Shown: positions 25,644 through 34,949, numbered from the stretch's first letter. The stretch: DNA of 64,000 bases from Nitratireductor arenosus (GCF_009742725.1 NZ_WPHG01000008.1:1-64000); one strand, 5' to 3'. Translations and numbers: made by a program. The notes: generated by a model from the sequence alone, not told the origin.

Positions 25644-26867
25644 ATGACCAGCAGACGCGAATTCCTTGCAGGCAGCGCCGCCCTGGCCGCGAGCGGCCTG
25701 TTCGCCGCCGTGCCCGGCGCGCGCGCCGCCGATCCGATCAAGTTCGGCTCGATCCTCGACATGTCCGGCATCTTCGACGCCTACGGCAAGCCGATGGACA
25801 TGGCGATGCGGCTGGCGATCGACGAAATCAATGCTAGCGGCGGCCTGCTCGACCGCCAGGTTGAGATCGCCGCCTACGACACCCAGTCGGACATGGCGCT
25901 CTACACCCAGTTCGGCCAGCAGCTCGCCCGTCGCGACAAGGTCGACGTCGTGCATGGCGGCATTCTGTCGGCCTCGCGCGAGGCGATCCGCCAGACGCTG
26001 CGCAAGAGCAAGGTCCTGTATTTCTACAACGTGCTCTACGAGGGCGGGGTGTGCGACCGCAATCTGTTCGTTACCGGCGTCACCCCGGCCCAGCAGGTCG
26101 AGATCGTGGTGCCTGCCGCGATCAAGAAATGGGGGCCGAAAATCTACATCCTGGCCGCCGACTACAATTACGGCCAGATCACCGCGCGCTGGATGCAGAA
26201 ATATGCCGCCGATGCCGGCGGCGAGGTGGTACAGACCGATTTCTTCCCGCTCGACGTCGCCGATTTCGGCTCCACGATCGCCAAGATCCAGAGTGCCGCG
26301 CCCGACATCGTGGTCTCCGCGTTGGTCGGCGGGGCGCATCTGTCTTTCTACCGGCAATGGGCCGCCGCCGGCATGAAGTCGAAGATCCCGATGGCCTCGA
26401 CCACGCTCGGCGTCGGCAACGAGCACAAGGTGCTGACCGCCGAGGAGGGCGACGGCATTCTGGTCGCCTATAATTATTCGTCCGAGATCGCCTCGCCGGC
26501 CAATGAGCGTTTCCTGAAGGGCTGGACCGACAAATACGGCGACACCAGCCTGATCCACGAGATCGCGGTCTCCAACTATCAGGGCGTGCATGTGTGGGCC
26601 GAGGGCGTGCGCAAGGCCGGCACGCTCGACCGCGACGCGGTGATCGCCGCGCTCGAGGGCGGGCTGTCGATCGACGGTCCCGGCGGCAAGGTCGCCATCG
26701 ACCCCAAGACCCATCATGCCGTGCTCGACGTGCACTTGATGGAGTTCGCCGGCCAGAAGCTGAAGGTGCTGGAAAGCTTCGCCCAGCGCCAGCCCGTCGA
26801 CACCCAGGGCGTGTGCGATCTCGTCGCCAATCCCGACGACAACACGCAATACGAAATCAAGATCTGA
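25644..26867 (+). CDS. Urea/amide ABC transporter substrate-binding protein (TAT-exported)
   Basis: 407 residues. MTSRREFLAGSAALAASGL is a twin-arginine signal ending near ARA (residue 28). The mature part is of the UrtA/FmdD type: KFGSILDMSGIFDAYGKPM, GGLLDRQVEIAAYDTQSD and LAADYNYGQITARWM. It captures a small amide, urea or related compound in the periplasm for the permeases encoded next. AGGGGAGAG precedes ATG 25644 at good distance. It differs from the AmiC-like protein upstream in having an export signal. Confidence 0.85.
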   Translation: MTSRREFLAGSAALAASGLFAAVPGARAADPIKFGSILDMSGIFDAYGKPMDMAMRLAIDEINASGGLLDRQVEIAAYDTQSDMALYTQFGQQLARRDKVDVVHGGILSASREAIRQTLRKSKVLYFYNVLYEGGVCDRNLFVTGVTPAQQVEIVVPAAIKKWGPKIYILAADYNYGQITARWMQKYAADAGGEVVQTDFFPLDVADFGSTIAKIQSAAPDIVVSALVGGAHLSFYRQWAAAGMKSKIPMASTTLGVGNEHKVLTAEEGDGILVAYNYSSEIASPANERFLKGWTDKYGDTSLIHEIAVSNYQGVHVWAEGVRKAGTLDRDAVIAALEGGLSIDGPGGKVAIDPKTHHAVLDVHLMEFAGQKLKVLESFAQRQPVDTQGVCDLVANPDDNTQYEIKI

Positions 26868-26953
26868 CGCGAGCGCGGCCGGCCGACCGGGCCGGTCGCG
26901 ACCACCGCCGCTGTCGGCGGGGGCAGGACAACGCGAACAGGGAGCGGGCCCGC

Positions 26954-27820
26954 ATGGACCTCGCAACGGTCCTCATCGTCGAAATTTTCTATTCGATCGC
27001 CGTGCTGGTCGTCATCAGCGCCGGCCTGGCGGTCGTGTTCGGCATGATGCGCGTCATCAACCTGGCGCATGGGGAATTCTTGATGGCGGGCGGCTACGCC
27101 ACCATCGTCGCGGTCAATGCCGGCATCAACATCTATGTCGCCATGCTGATCGTCGCTCCGCTGGTCGTCGGCCTGATCGGCCTGGTGGTCGAGCGCCTCG
27201 TCATCCGCCATCTCTACGGACGCCTCGTCGACACGATGCTGGCGAGCTGGGGCCTGAGCCTGGTGATGATCGGGCTCGCCACCATGATTTTTGGCAACAC
27301 CACCACCGGCATCTCGCCGCCGATCGCCGGCTTCGCCATCGGCGGCTACCAGATCAACGGCTACAATTTCTTCATCATCGTCGTCGCCGCGCTGCTGCTT
27401 GTTGCCATGTACGCGCTGCTTGCCGGCACAAGGGCCGGGCTGGTCGCGCGCGGCACCATGCAGCGCGCCGACATGGCCGCCGCGCTCGGCTACAGTCCCG
27501 ACCGCGTCTACATGGTCACCTTTTTCTGCGGCTCGGCGCTTTCGGGGCTCGCCGGCGGCCTGCTCGCCCCGCTCGTCGGTCTCGTGCCGACCACCGGCGG
27601 CACCTATATCGCCAAGGCCTTCATCACGGTGATCTCCGGCGGCGCCTCGATCATCGTCGGGCTTTTGTCGAGCGCGACGCTGTTCGGGCTGGTGTCCCAG
27701 CTCTTCACCTTCGCCGCGAGCCCGGTGGTCGGCGAGGTGGCGCTGCTGGTTGCCGCCGTCGTGCTGCTGCGGCTTTTGCCGCAGGGCATCACCGGCCGTT
27801 TCTTCAGGGGGCGCCTGTGA
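26954..27820 (+). CDS. Branched-chain amino acid/urea-type ABC permease, UrtB/LivH-like
   Basis: 288 residues with about eight membrane helices. GMMRVINLAHGEFLMAGGY near residues 28-46 is the strong LivH/UrtB signature. The start ATG 26954 has GGGAG upstream and begins the first helix; longer frames upstream are not protein-like. It forms the transport channel with the next permease. The stop overlaps the next GTG by 4 bases. Confidence 0.9.
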   Translation: MDLATVLIVEIFYSIAVLVVISAGLAVVFGMMRVINLAHGEFLMAGGYATIVAVNAGINIYVAMLIVAPLVVGLIGLVVERLVIRHLYGRLVDTMLASWGLSLVMIGLATMIFGNTTTGISPPIAGFAIGGYQINGYNFFIIVVAALLLVAMYALLAGTRAGLVARGTMQRADMAAALGYSPDRVYMVTFFCGSALSGLAGGLLAPLVGLVPTTGGTYIAKAFITVISGGASIIVGLLSSATLFGLVSQLFTFAASPVVGEVALLVAAVVLLRLLPQGITGRFFRGRL

Positions 27821-28854
27821 GCGGGCGTCCGCAGATCGGCGCGACGCTGGCCGTGCTTGGCGCCTTTGTCCTTCTGGCGCTGGCCGCGCCGGCTGTGCTG
27901 GAGACCTACACGCTGACCATCCTTCTGATCTACGGCCTTCTGGCGATGAGCCTCGGCCTGGTCTGGGGTTTCGGCGGCATATTGTGTTTCGGTCAGGCGG
28001 CGTTTTACGGGCTGGGCGCCTATAGCTACGCGATCGCCGCCATCAATCTCGGCGAAAGCACGCTGCCCTTCGCGCTCGGCATCCTGGTTCCGTTCCTGTT
28101 CGCCGGCCTGCTCGGCGCGATGATGTTTTACGGCCGCCTGTCGGACGTCTATCTCGGCGTCATCACGCTGGTCGTCACGCTGATCTTCTTCAAGTTCATG
28201 AACTCCACCGCCGGTCCGGAATATGCGATCGGCCAGGCGCGGCTCGGCGGTTTCAACGGCATACCGGGCTATCAGACGCTCAACGTGCCCGGCGATCCCG
28301 ACGCCTACATCTTCGGCGACGATTTCTATTATCTCGTCGTGGCGATCGTCCTCGTCGTCTACGCCCTGCTGCGCTGGCTGCTGGCCAGCCCGTTCGGCCG
28401 GGTGGCGGTCGCGATTCGGGAGAACGAGGCGCGGGTCGAGCTGATGGGTTACGACGCCCGGCTGCGCAAGACGGCGCTGTTTGCCGTCGGCGGCGCGGTG
28501 GCGGGCCTGGCCGGGACACTGTTTGCCAGCTGGGCCGAAATCGTCACGCCGGGGCTGTTTTCGCTCGGCCAGTCGGCCGAGATCATCATCTGGTGTATCG
28601 TCGGCGGGCTCGGCACGCTGGTCGGCCCGTTCGTCGGCGCGATGCTGCTCGGCTATCTGAAATTCGCGCTCGGCCAGCAGACGCTGATCGACAACACGCT
28701 GGTGCTCGGCCTGGTTCTGGTTCTCTCGGTGCTGCTTTTGCCGCGCGGCGTGGTGCCGACGCTTGGCCAGTGGGTCGGCCTGGCGCGCCGGCGCCGGCCC
28801 AGGCGCGCGTCACGGCGCCGTTTGCGCCCCGCCCGGGGAGGCGCCGATGGCTGA
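27817..28854 (+). CDS. Branched-chain amino acid/urea-type ABC permease, UrtC/LivM-like
   Basis: 345 residues, with the LivM signatures LAMSLGLVWGFGGILCFGQAAFYGLGAY (start about residue 44) and PFGRVAVAIRENEARVELMGYD (cytoplasmic coupling region). About ten helices, then a basic C-terminal tail of roughly 25 residues full of Arg. It begins with GTG 27817 overlapping the previous stop. The 3' end overlaps the ATPase start by 8 bases. Partner of the UrtB-like permease. Confidence 0.9.
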   Translation: MSGRPQIGATLAVLGAFVLLALAAPAVLETYTLTILLIYGLLAMSLGLVWGFGGILCFGQAAFYGLGAYSYAIAAINLGESTLPFALGILVPFLFAGLLGAMMFYGRLSDVYLGVITLVVTLIFFKFMNSTAGPEYAIGQARLGGFNGIPGYQTLNVPGDPDAYIFGDDFYYLVVAIVLVVYALLRWLLASPFGRVAVAIRENEARVELMGYDARLRKTALFAVGGAVAGLAGTLFASWAEIVTPGLFSLGQSAEIIIWCIVGGLGTLVGPFVGAMLLGYLKFALGQQTLIDNTLVLGLVLVLSVLLLPRGVVPTLGQWVGLARRRRPRRASRRRLRPARGGADG

Positions 28855-29563
28855 CATCGTGCTTGAGACCCGGGGCGTGACCATGCGGTTCGGCGGCGTC
28901 AACGCCGTCGACGGGGTCGACTTTTTTCTGCGCCGCGACGAGCTGCGCTGCCTGATCGGACCGAACGGCGCCGGCAAGAGCACGTTCTTCAAATGCCTGG
29001 CCGGCATGCTGACGCCGAGCGCCGGCGAGATCCTGATCGACGGCCAGGAGACGACCGGCTGGCATCCGCACGAGATCGCCCGGCTCGGCATCGGCATCAA
29101 GACGCAGGTGCCGAGCGTCATGGACGGGCTATCCGTGCGCGAGAACATCTGGCTGGCGGCGTTGCGCGTGCTCGGGCGGCAGGGAGCGGACGGCGCGGTC
29201 GCCGACGCGCTCGAGCGGCTCGATCTCGGCGACCTGGCCGCGCGCCCGGTCGGACAGCTGGCGCATGGCGAGCGCCAGCGCGTCGAACTAGGCATCGTGA
29301 TCGCCGCCCGTCCGTGGCTGGTGCTGCTCGACGAGCCGGCGGCGGGCATGACGGCTGACGAGATCGAGCGGCTGGCCGCCGTGATCGCCGAGATCGGCAG
29401 GCAGGCCGCCATCATCATCGTCGAGCACGACATGCAGTTCATCCGCGCGATCGCCAGGACCGTGACCGTGTTCGCGCAGGGCCGCATCCTGATGGAGGAC
29501 CATGTCGACGCCGTCATGGCCGATCCCAGGGTGCGCGACATCTATCTGGGCAAGAAGGGATAG
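28847..29563 (+). CDS. ABC transporter ATPase, UrtD/LivG-like
   Basis: 238 residues. Walker A is GPNGAGKS (about 38-45). The signature region reads LAHGERQRVELG in place of LSGGQ, as is usual in this UrtD/LivG branch. Walker B is LVLLDEPAAGM, and the switch His lies in IIIVEHDMQF. GGGGAGG upstream supports ATG 28847 over earlier starts that lie within the permease gene. It powers the transporter together with the UrtE-like domain of the next gene. Confidence 0.9.
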   Translation: MADIVLETRGVTMRFGGVNAVDGVDFFLRRDELRCLIGPNGAGKSTFFKCLAGMLTPSAGEILIDGQETTGWHPHEIARLGIGIKTQVPSVMDGLSVRENIWLAALRVLGRQGADGAVADALERLDLGDLAARPVGQLAHGERQRVELGIVIAARPWLVLLDEPAAGMTADEIERLAAVIAEIGRQAAIIIVEHDMQFIRAIARTVTVFAQGRILMEDHVDAVMADPRVRDIYLGKKG

Positions 29564-29566
29564 CGC

Positions 29567-32014
29567 ATGGCGGACGCGTCCGAAGCTCTTTCGGTCAGGG
29601 CGCTGGCTGCCGGATACGGCCGCATTCCGGTCCTGCACGGCATCGATCTTGCGGTCGGCGAGGGCGAGATCGTCGGCATTCTCGGCCATAACGGCATGGG
29701 CAAATCGACGCTTTTGAAGGCGGTGATGGGGTTCTTGCCGGCGAGCGGCGGTTCGATCAGCCTGGCCGGCACAGATATCACGACCCTGCCGCCGCACGAA
29801 CGCGCCCGGCTCGGCCTGGGCTACGTGCCGCAGGGCCGGGGAATCTTTCCCCAGCTCAGCGTGCGCGACAATCTCCGGCTGGCCTGGCGCGACGACGGCG
29901 AGGCGGGCGAGACCGAGGCGCTTGCCGGGGTGCTGCGCGACTTTCCGCGCATCGAGCGCCTGCTCGACAGGCCGGGCGGCTCGCTGTCGGGAGGCGAGCA
30001 GCAATTGCTGGCGCTCGCCCGCTGCCTGATCGCCGATCCCTGGCTTGTCCTGCTCGACGAGCCGACGGAAGGCATTCAGCCCTCGATCATCGAGGAGATC
30101 GAGGAGACGCTGGCCAGGCTGCGCGCCGAACGGGGCCTGACCATCCTCCTGGTCGAGCAGAATTTCGATTTCATCTCCGCCCTGTCCGACCGCGTGCTGG
30201 TGCTGGAGCGCGGCGCCATCAAGGCCGAGATCGACGCGCGGGCCCTCGCCGATCCGCGCCGGGTGGAAGCCTTTCTTGGCTTCGGCGCCGCGCGCCGCAC
30301 CCGCCCAGGCAGCGCTCCCCCGGCCGGGGCGGTCGACGCGCCGCGCCCGCCGGCGGCGGCTGCCGCGCGCGTTTTCGACGCGCCGCTGCGCCACGCCGTG
30401 CCGGCCCCGGCCCTGCCGCGGGTGCCGGGCGGCACCCGTGCGCCCGCATTGTCCATCCCCAACCCCGTCCCGGCGAGGGACCCGGCGAAAGCACAAGCCA
30501 TGACCGTGAAACGACCCAGCCTCGACCAGATGCGCGCCATGCGCGACACGCTCGGCTTCTCGATGGCCGACGACGAGCTCGCCCGCTATCTCGCCGTCAT
30601 GGAGCCCTATCTGCAGGGCTACGACCGGCTGAGCGCCGCGCCCGACTTCCTGCCGCAGGTGAACTATCCGCGCGCGCCCGGCTACCGTCCCGACCCGGCC
30701 GACAACCCCCTCAACGCCTGGTACTACAAGACCGAGATCCGCGGCGCGCCGACCGGCCCGCTGGCCGGCAAGCGCATCGTGGTCAAGGACACGGTGTGCG
30801 TGGCCGGCGTTCCGATGATGAACGGCTCGGCGGTCATGGAAGGCTACGTGCCGGAGATCGATGCCACCATCGTCACGCGCATGCTCGACGCCGGCGCGAT
30901 CATCGTCGGCAAGTCGACCTGCGAAAATCTGTGCCTGTCGGGAGGCAGCCACACCAGCGCCACCGGCCCGGTGCACAATCCCTACAAGCGCGGCTACATG
31001 GCCGGCGGCTCCTCGAGCGGCTCGGCGGTGCTGGTCGCCACCGGCGAGGTCGACATGGCGATCGCCGGCGACCAGGGCGGCTCGATCCGCATCCCGTCGA
31101 GCAATTGCGGCACTTACGGCATGAAGCCGACGCACGGCCTGGTGCCCTATTCGGGCGTGATGGGGGTGGAGCAGACCATCGACCATGTCGGCCCGGTGAC
31201 CGCCAACGTCGCCGACAACGCGCTGCTGCTGGAGGTGCTGGCCGGCGAGGACGGGCTCGATCCGCGCCAGTACAAACCCACGCTCGAGCGCTACACGGAC
31301 GCCGTCGGGCGCGGTTGCCGGGGCTTGCGCATCGGCGTCCTGGCGGAGGGGTTCGCGCGGCCCGAAAGCGAGCCCGACGTCGACCTGAAGGTCAGGGCGG
31401 CGGCCGACGCCTTCAAGGGACTGGGTGCCGAGGTCGAGGAGATTTCCGTGCCCGAACATCTAGCCGCGCCCGACTACTGGACGGCGATCACCGTCGAGGG
31501 GCTTCAGGATTTCATGATGCACGGCAACTGCGCCGGCACCAATTATCGCGGCCTGTTCCTGCCGTCCATGGTCGACCATTTCGCCACCTGGCGCGGCCGT
31601 GCCGACGAACTGTCTGCCAGCCTCAAGGTCTGCATGTTCCTCGGCGAATATTTCCAGACGCGCTATCGCGGCCGCTTCTACGGCAAGGCGCAGAACCTGA
31701 TGCGCCGGCTGGCGATGCGTTACGACGCCGTGTTCGCCAAATACGACCTGGTGCTGATGCCGACCCTGCCGATGAAGGCGCAGCCGATCCCGCCCGCCGA
31801 CGCGCCGCTGGACCTTTACGTGCAGCGCGCCTTCGAGATGGTCGGCAACACCGCGCCTTTCAACGCCTCCGGCTATCCGGCCATGAACGTGCCGTGCGCG
31901 ATGAGCGAGGGACTGCCGGTCGGCATGATGCTGGTCGCGCGCAATTACGGCGAAAGCACCATCTACCGCGCGGCCTCCGCCTTCGAAAGCCTCGGCGACT
32001 GGCGCGCCATGTGA
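29567..32014 (+). CDS. Fusion: UrtE/LivF-like ATPase joined to amidase-signature hydrolase
   Basis: 815 residues in one uninterrupted frame. Residues 1-240 are an ABC ATPase (GHNGMGKST Walker [13 protein letters not shown] signature, [11 protein letters not shown] Walker B and the UrtE-type loop). Residues about 241-311 are a linker rich in Ala, Pro and Arg. Residues 312-815 are an amidase. Lys407 (RIVVKDT), the GGSSSGSA stretch (cis-Ser near 483) and nucleophile Ser506 in AGDQGGSIR make a complete Ser-Ser-Lys triad, closest to nitrile-linked amidases of the GDQGGSIR type. An internal ATG at 30500 begins the amidase but has no good ribosome site. The fusion would couple import to hydrolysis in the cytoplasm. 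Fusion versus internal start is not settled. Confidence 0.85.
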   Translation: MADASEALSVRALAAGYGRIPVLHGIDLAVGEGEIVGILGHNGMGKSTLLKAVMGFLPASGGSISLAGTDITTLPPHERARLGLGYVPQGRGIFPQLSVRDNLRLAWRDDGEAGETEALAGVLRDFPRIERLLDRPGGSLSGGEQQLLALARCLIADPWLVLLDEPTEGIQPSIIEEIEETLARLRAERGLTILLVEQNFDFISALSDRVLVLERGAIKAEIDARALADPRRVEAFLGFGAARRTRPGSAPPAGAVDAPRPPAAAAARVFDAPLRHAVPAPALPRVPGGTRAPALSIPNPVPARDPAKAQAMTVKRPSLDQMRAMRDTLGFSMADDELARYLAVMEPYLQGYDRLSAAPDFLPQVNYPRAPGYRPDPADNPLNAWYYKTEIRGAPTGPLAGKRIVVKDTVCVAGVPMMNGSAVMEGYVPEIDATIVTRMLDAGAIIVGKSTCENLCLSGGSHTSATGPVHNPYKRGYMAGGSSSGSAVLVATGEVDMAIAGDQGGSIRIPSSNCGTYGMKPTHGLVPYSGVMGVEQTIDHVGPVTANVADNALLLEVLAGEDGLDPRQYKPTLERYTDAVGRGCRGLRIGVLAEGFARPESEPDVDLKVRAAADAFKGLGAEVEEISVPEHLAAPDYWTAITVEGLQDFMMHGNCAGTNYRGLFLPSMVDHFATWRGRADELSASLKVCMFLGEYFQTRYRGRFYGKAQNLMRRLAMRYDAVFAKYDLVLMPTLPMKAQPIPPADAPLDLYVQRAFEMVGNTAPFNASGYPAMNVPCAMSEGLPVGMMLVARNYGESTIYRAASAFESLGDWRAM

Positions 32015-32027
32015 AGGGGAGCGTGCG

Positions 32028-33797
32028 ATGACCATCTTGTCGGAATCTCTGGCCGGCAGGCTTTCGCAAAGCCTGTGGGACGCCAACGACGCCACCGAAC
32101 CGGCGCCGGCGCAGATCGCGCCGCGCGACGGCAAGTCCTACGTTTCGGGCGAACGCACCATGCCGCTGCGCCATGTCACCATTCCGGCGATGTTCGCCGA
32201 CACGGTGTCGCGGTTCGGACCGCGCGAGGCGGCTGTGTTTCGCCAGTTCGACAAGCGCTACACCTATTACGACCTCGACCGGGCGGTGGACGCGTTCGCC
32301 GCCGGCCTGCTCAGCCTCGGGCTGGAGCGCGGCGACCGCATCGGCATCTGGTCGCCCAACCGGCCGGAATGGCTGATCACCCAGTTCGCCACCGCCAGGA
32401 TCGGACTGGTGATGGTCAACATCAATCCCGCCTACCGGCTCTCCGAGCTCGAATACGCGCTCAACAAGGTCGGCTGCAAGGCGCTGGTAACCGCCGCCGC
32501 GTTCAAATCGTCGGACTATCTCGGCATGATCCGCACGCTGGCGCCGGAAATCGACACATGCGCGGCGGGCCGGCTCGCCGCGGCAAAGCTGCCGGCGCTG
32601 AAGATCGTGATCCGCATGGGCGCTGAAAAAACGCCCGGCATGTTCAACTTCGACGCGGTGTCGAGCCTCGCCGGGCCGGCGCAGATGATGCGCCTCGACG
32701 CGATCAGCCGCGCGCTCGATCCCGACGATCCGATCAACATCCAGTTCACCAGCGGCACCACCGGCGCGCCGAAGGGCGCGACGCTGACGCATTACAACAT
32801 CGTCAACAACGCCGCCTTCACCGTGCGCGCGATGGGGTTCGGCGAGGCCGACCGGCTGTGCATTCCCGTGCCGCTCTATCATTGTTTCGGCATGGTGCTG
32901 GGCACGCTGGGCTGCGTGACGGCGGGCGCGGCGATGGTGTTTGCCGGCGAGGCCTTCGAGGCCGGCGCGACGCTGGAGGCGATCGTCGCCGAGCGCTGCA
33001 CGGCCGTATACGGCGTGCCGACCATGTTCGTTGCCATGCTCGACCATCCCGATTTTTCCCGCCGCGACTATTCGAGCCTGCGCACCGGCATGATGGCCGG
33101 CGCGCCCTGTCCGATCGAAGTCATGCGCCGCGTGGTCAAGGACATGCACATGCCCGAGGTGACGATCGGCTACGGCATGACGGAAACCAGCCCGATCTCC
33201 TTCCAGAGCGGCCCCGACGATGCGCTCGACGACCGTGTGTCGACGGTCGGCCGCATCCACCCGCATGTCGAGGTCAAGATTGTCGACGAGGCCGGCCGCA
33301 CGGTGGCCGTCGGCGCGCAGGGCGAATTGTGCACCCGCGGCTATTCGGTGATGCGCGGGTACTGGAACGACGAGGCGCGCACCCGCGAGGCGGTCGATCC
33401 GGGTGGCTGGATGCATACCGGCGATCTCGCCGCGCTCGACGGGCGCGGCTATTGCCGCATCGTCGGCCGGGTCAAGGACATGGTGATCCGCGGCGGCGAG
33501 AACCTCTATCCGCGGGAGATCGAGGAGTTTTTATACAGCCACCCCAAGGTGGCCGAGGTGCAGGTGTTCGGCGTGCCGGACCCGACCTATGGCGAGGAAC
33601 TGGCCGCGTGGATCGTGCTGCAGCCGGGCGAGCAGGCCAGCGAGGACGAAATCCGCGACCATTGCCGCGGCCAGATCGCCCACTACAAGATCCCCAAATA
33701 TGTGCGCTTCAAGTCCGAACTGCCGATGACGGTGACCGGCAAACCGCAGAAATTCCTCATGCGCAAGGCGATGGTCGAGGAATTGGGGCTGGAATGA
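32028..33797 (+). CDS. AMP-dependent acyl-CoA synthetase
   Basis: 589 residues of the ANL superfamily. [18 protein letters not shown] is the phosphate-binding loop. Also present are [15 protein letters not shown] (adenylate-binding), [16 protein letters not shown] (hinge Asp) and the C-terminal [12 protein letters not shown] with its catalytic Lys. It activates a carboxylic acid to its CoA thioester; chain length is not readable from sequence. It starts 13 bp after the amidase stop with AGGGGAG upstream, so it likely uses the acid released by the amidase. Confidence 0.9.
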   Translation: MTILSESLAGRLSQSLWDANDATEPAPAQIAPRDGKSYVSGERTMPLRHVTIPAMFADTVSRFGPREAAVFRQFDKRYTYYDLDRAVDAFAAGLLSLGLERGDRIGIWSPNRPEWLITQFATARIGLVMVNINPAYRLSELEYALNKVGCKALVTAAAFKSSDYLGMIRTLAPEIDTCAAGRLAAAKLPALKIVIRMGAEKTPGMFNFDAVSSLAGPAQMMRLDAISRALDPDDPINIQFTSGTTGAPKGATLTHYNIVNNAAFTVRAMGFGEADRLCIPVPLYHCFGMVLGTLGCVTAGAAMVFAGEAFEAGATLEAIVAERCTAVYGVPTMFVAMLDHPDFSRRDYSSLRTGMMAGAPCPIEVMRRVVKDMHMPEVTIGYGMTETSPISFQSGPDDALDDRVSTVGRIHPHVEVKIVDEAGRTVAVGAQGELCTRGYSVMRGYWNDEARTREAVDPGGWMHTGDLAALDGRGYCRIVGRVKDMVIRGGENLYPREIEEFLYSHPKVAEVQVFGVPDPTYGEELAAWIVLQPGEQASEDEIRDHCRGQIAHYKIPKYVRFKSELPMTVTGKPQKFLMRKAMVEELGLE

Positions 33798-33882
33798 TCG
33801 GGAATGCGCGAGGTCGACCGAACCGCCGCGGGCGGCAGGCCGTCGTCATGATCGATCGATTCATTGATATTTTTGGAAATCC

Positions 33883-33910
33883 GGTCGGAGTAGCAGGATT
33901 TGAATCCGCG
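33883..33910. repeat. Direct repeat of tRNA-Pro 3' end (putative distal att site)
   Basis: 28 bases identical at 25 positions to 34874-34901, the 3' end of the tRNA-Pro gene, in the same orientation. This is the standard footprint of a site-specific integration at a tRNA 3' end. The enclosed DNA is about 0.96 kb. No integrase is present. Confidence 0.55.
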
Positions 33911-33958
33911 GCCTGCGGACTTAGACTCCCCCGCTCTATCCAGCTGAGTTACGAGCGC
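33885..33958 (-). pseudogene. Degenerate tRNA (formal anticodon CUA), not functional
   Basis: A full tRNA outline can be laid over 74 bases: acceptor 7, D arm, anticodon arm, 5-base variable loop, T arm with loop TTCAAAT. But the acceptor strands GCGCTCG and TACTCCG barely pair, the D stem has A10 opposite C25, the anticodon stem has a G-G clash, and the T stem ends with A-C. The formal anticodon, CUA after U33, would read UAG, yet with no acceptor stem it cannot be charged. The 3' half resembles tRNA-Pro and the 5' half another tRNA type, so it looks like a recombination chimera. Confidence 0.55.
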
Positions 33959-34466
33959 CTGGTTCGTCATTGTCCTCTAACTGTAAAGCGGCACGCTCCA
34001 AAAGGCTCTTGTCGCCTTCTTGAAGCACATTCAACAGCGCGGCCTTTTCACGCCTGTAGACCCTCCAGAAATCCGGATCGCGCGCCTTGATCGATGCCGT
34101 GTTGTCGATCAGGTCTGCGAGCTTGATCGTCTTGGCTTCTGGTGGAGCCTTGGCGATGTGGTCGCGGTCCATCGCCTTGCGCTTTGCACGATTGCCGTCC
34201 TCCGGCTTCGAAACATCGGTCAGCCAACCGACAAGCTCGGCAACCTTCGCGCCAAATTGGGCCTCGATTTCTTCGATTGTGACAAGGGTGTCCTCGACGA
34301 CATCATGCAACAGGGCGGCTGCGATCATCTCGGGTGTATGCGGCACTGATTTTACGATTTCGGCTACCGCTATCGGATGAACGATGTAAGGCTCCCCGGT
34401 GTATTTTCGTTGCTGTCCAACCGCCGCATGGGCCGTGGTCGCAAACACAAGCGCTTTCTCATACAT
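33936..34466 (-). CDS. Stand-alone HD hydrolase, SpoT/MESH1-like
   Basis: 176 residues. The HD-domain landmarks of (p)ppGpp hydrolases are intact: [12 protein letters not shown] (Arg20, Lys21, His30), LLHDVVEDT (His54-Asp55) and [12 protein letters not shown] (Asp near 118). No synthetase, TGS or ACT domain follows, so it is a small alarmone-hydrolase-type protein that would remove pyrophosphate from (p)ppGpp or a similar nucleotide. AAGGA precedes ATG 34466. Its last few codons run into the degenerate tRNA at 33936-33958. It lies inside the tRNA-Pro mini-island and is probably co-transcribed with the two tiny genes upstream. Confidence 0.85.
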   Translation of the reverse strand: MYEKALVFATTAHAAVGQQRKYTGEPYIVHPIAVAEIVKSVPHTPEMIAAALLHDVVEDTLVTIEEIEAQFGAKVAELVGWLTDVSKPEDGNRAKRKAMDRDHIAKAPPEAKTIKLADLIDNTASIKARDPDFWRVYRREKAALLNVLQEGDKSLLERAALQLEDNDEPGARNSAG

Positions 34467-34485
34467 GGTCCTTGTCTTTCACCGG

Positions 34486-34596
34486 CTAAAACGCTGCAAT
34501 CTTCCCGCATTTGGGACACTGCACGATCTTCCCCCTCTTGCACCGGCCGGTCCAGCTCCAAGAGGCGCCTTCGACAGGAGCGAGGGGTTTGGTCAT
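34486..34596 (-). CDS. Very small Cys-containing hypothetical protein
   Basis: 36 residues ([15 protein letters not shown], then a CKRGKIVQCPKCGKIAAF end). Cys19, Cys27 and Cys30, the last two as CPKC, resemble half of a zinc ribbon. The ATG overlaps the previous gene's stop by 4 bases (ATGA), good evidence that it is translated. The HD gene starts 19 bp downstream. Function is not recognised. Confidence 0.5.
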   Translation of the reverse strand: MTKPLAPVEGASWSWTGRCKRGKIVQCPKCGKIAAF

Positions 34597-34790
34597 GCGG
34601 TTGGTCCTGATGGGCCACCGACGTTGGCTTTTTCACCGCCGGCGTCCCACGAATCCCAATCCTGTTGAGAAATCATATCGATCGGTGTTTTTCCCGTGTT
34701 GCCAAACACAGCAGCGGCGCGGTGCTTCGCATCATCTACAGCGGCGACAAGAGTGCCCCGGCTGTCTACTTTGACGAAATAATGCGTCAT
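34593..34790 (-). CDS. Small hypothetical protein of the tRNA-Pro mini-island
   Basis: 65 residues starting [21 protein letters not shown] likely small alpha-beta fold with no membrane segment and no cysteine. GGAG seven bases upstream supports ATG 34790; the longer frame reaching 34952 runs through the tRNA and is rejected. It is the first gene of a probable three-gene unit with the CPKC mini-protein and the HD hydrolase. No family recognised. Confidence 0.6.
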   Translation of the reverse strand: MTHYFVKVDSRGTLVAAVDDAKHRAAAVFGNTGKTPIDMISQQDWDSWDAGGEKANVGGPSGPTA

Positions 34791-34872
34791 CGTCTGTCTC
34801 CATCTGTGGAGGGCAGAACGCGGCAAGAAGGCGGGGATTCGGGGGGGGCTGTGCGCGTTTTTGTGCGCCGTC

Positions 34873-34949
34873 TGGTCGGAGTGGCAGGATTTGAACCTGC
34901 GACCCCCTCGTCCCGAACGAGGTGCGCTACCAGGCTGCGCTACACTCCG
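34873..34949 (-). tRNA. tRNA-Pro (anticodon CGG)
   Basis: 77 nt with complete cloverleaf: acceptor CGGAGTG/CACTCCG, discriminator A, encoded CCA. The anticodon stem CCTCG/CGAGG encloses the loop TTCGGGA, anticodon CGG (codon CCG). The T arm GCAGG-TTCAAAT-CCTGC is perfect. Its 3' end is duplicated at 33883-33910, marking it as an integration target. Confidence 0.95.
34874..34901. repeat. tRNA-Pro 3'-end repeat (putative proximal att site)
   Basis: Counterpart of 33883-33910 with three mismatches in 28 bases. It lies within the functional tRNA-Pro gene, as integrase att cores usually do. Confidence 0.55.

Noticed and set aside
24786-26966. A 726-codon minus-strand frame opposite the flotillin and UrtA-like genes
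   Set aside because: Antisense shadow; both plus-strand genes have clear domains and ribosome sites.
29288-31459. A 723-codon minus-strand frame opposite the ATPase-amidase fusion
   Set aside because: Antisense shadow without recognisable motifs; the fusion protein has all catalytic residues.
33885-33958. A functional amber-suppressor tRNA (anticodon CUA)
   Set aside because: The acceptor stem does not pair and the D, anticodon and T stems have mismatches; it cannot be a charged tRNA.
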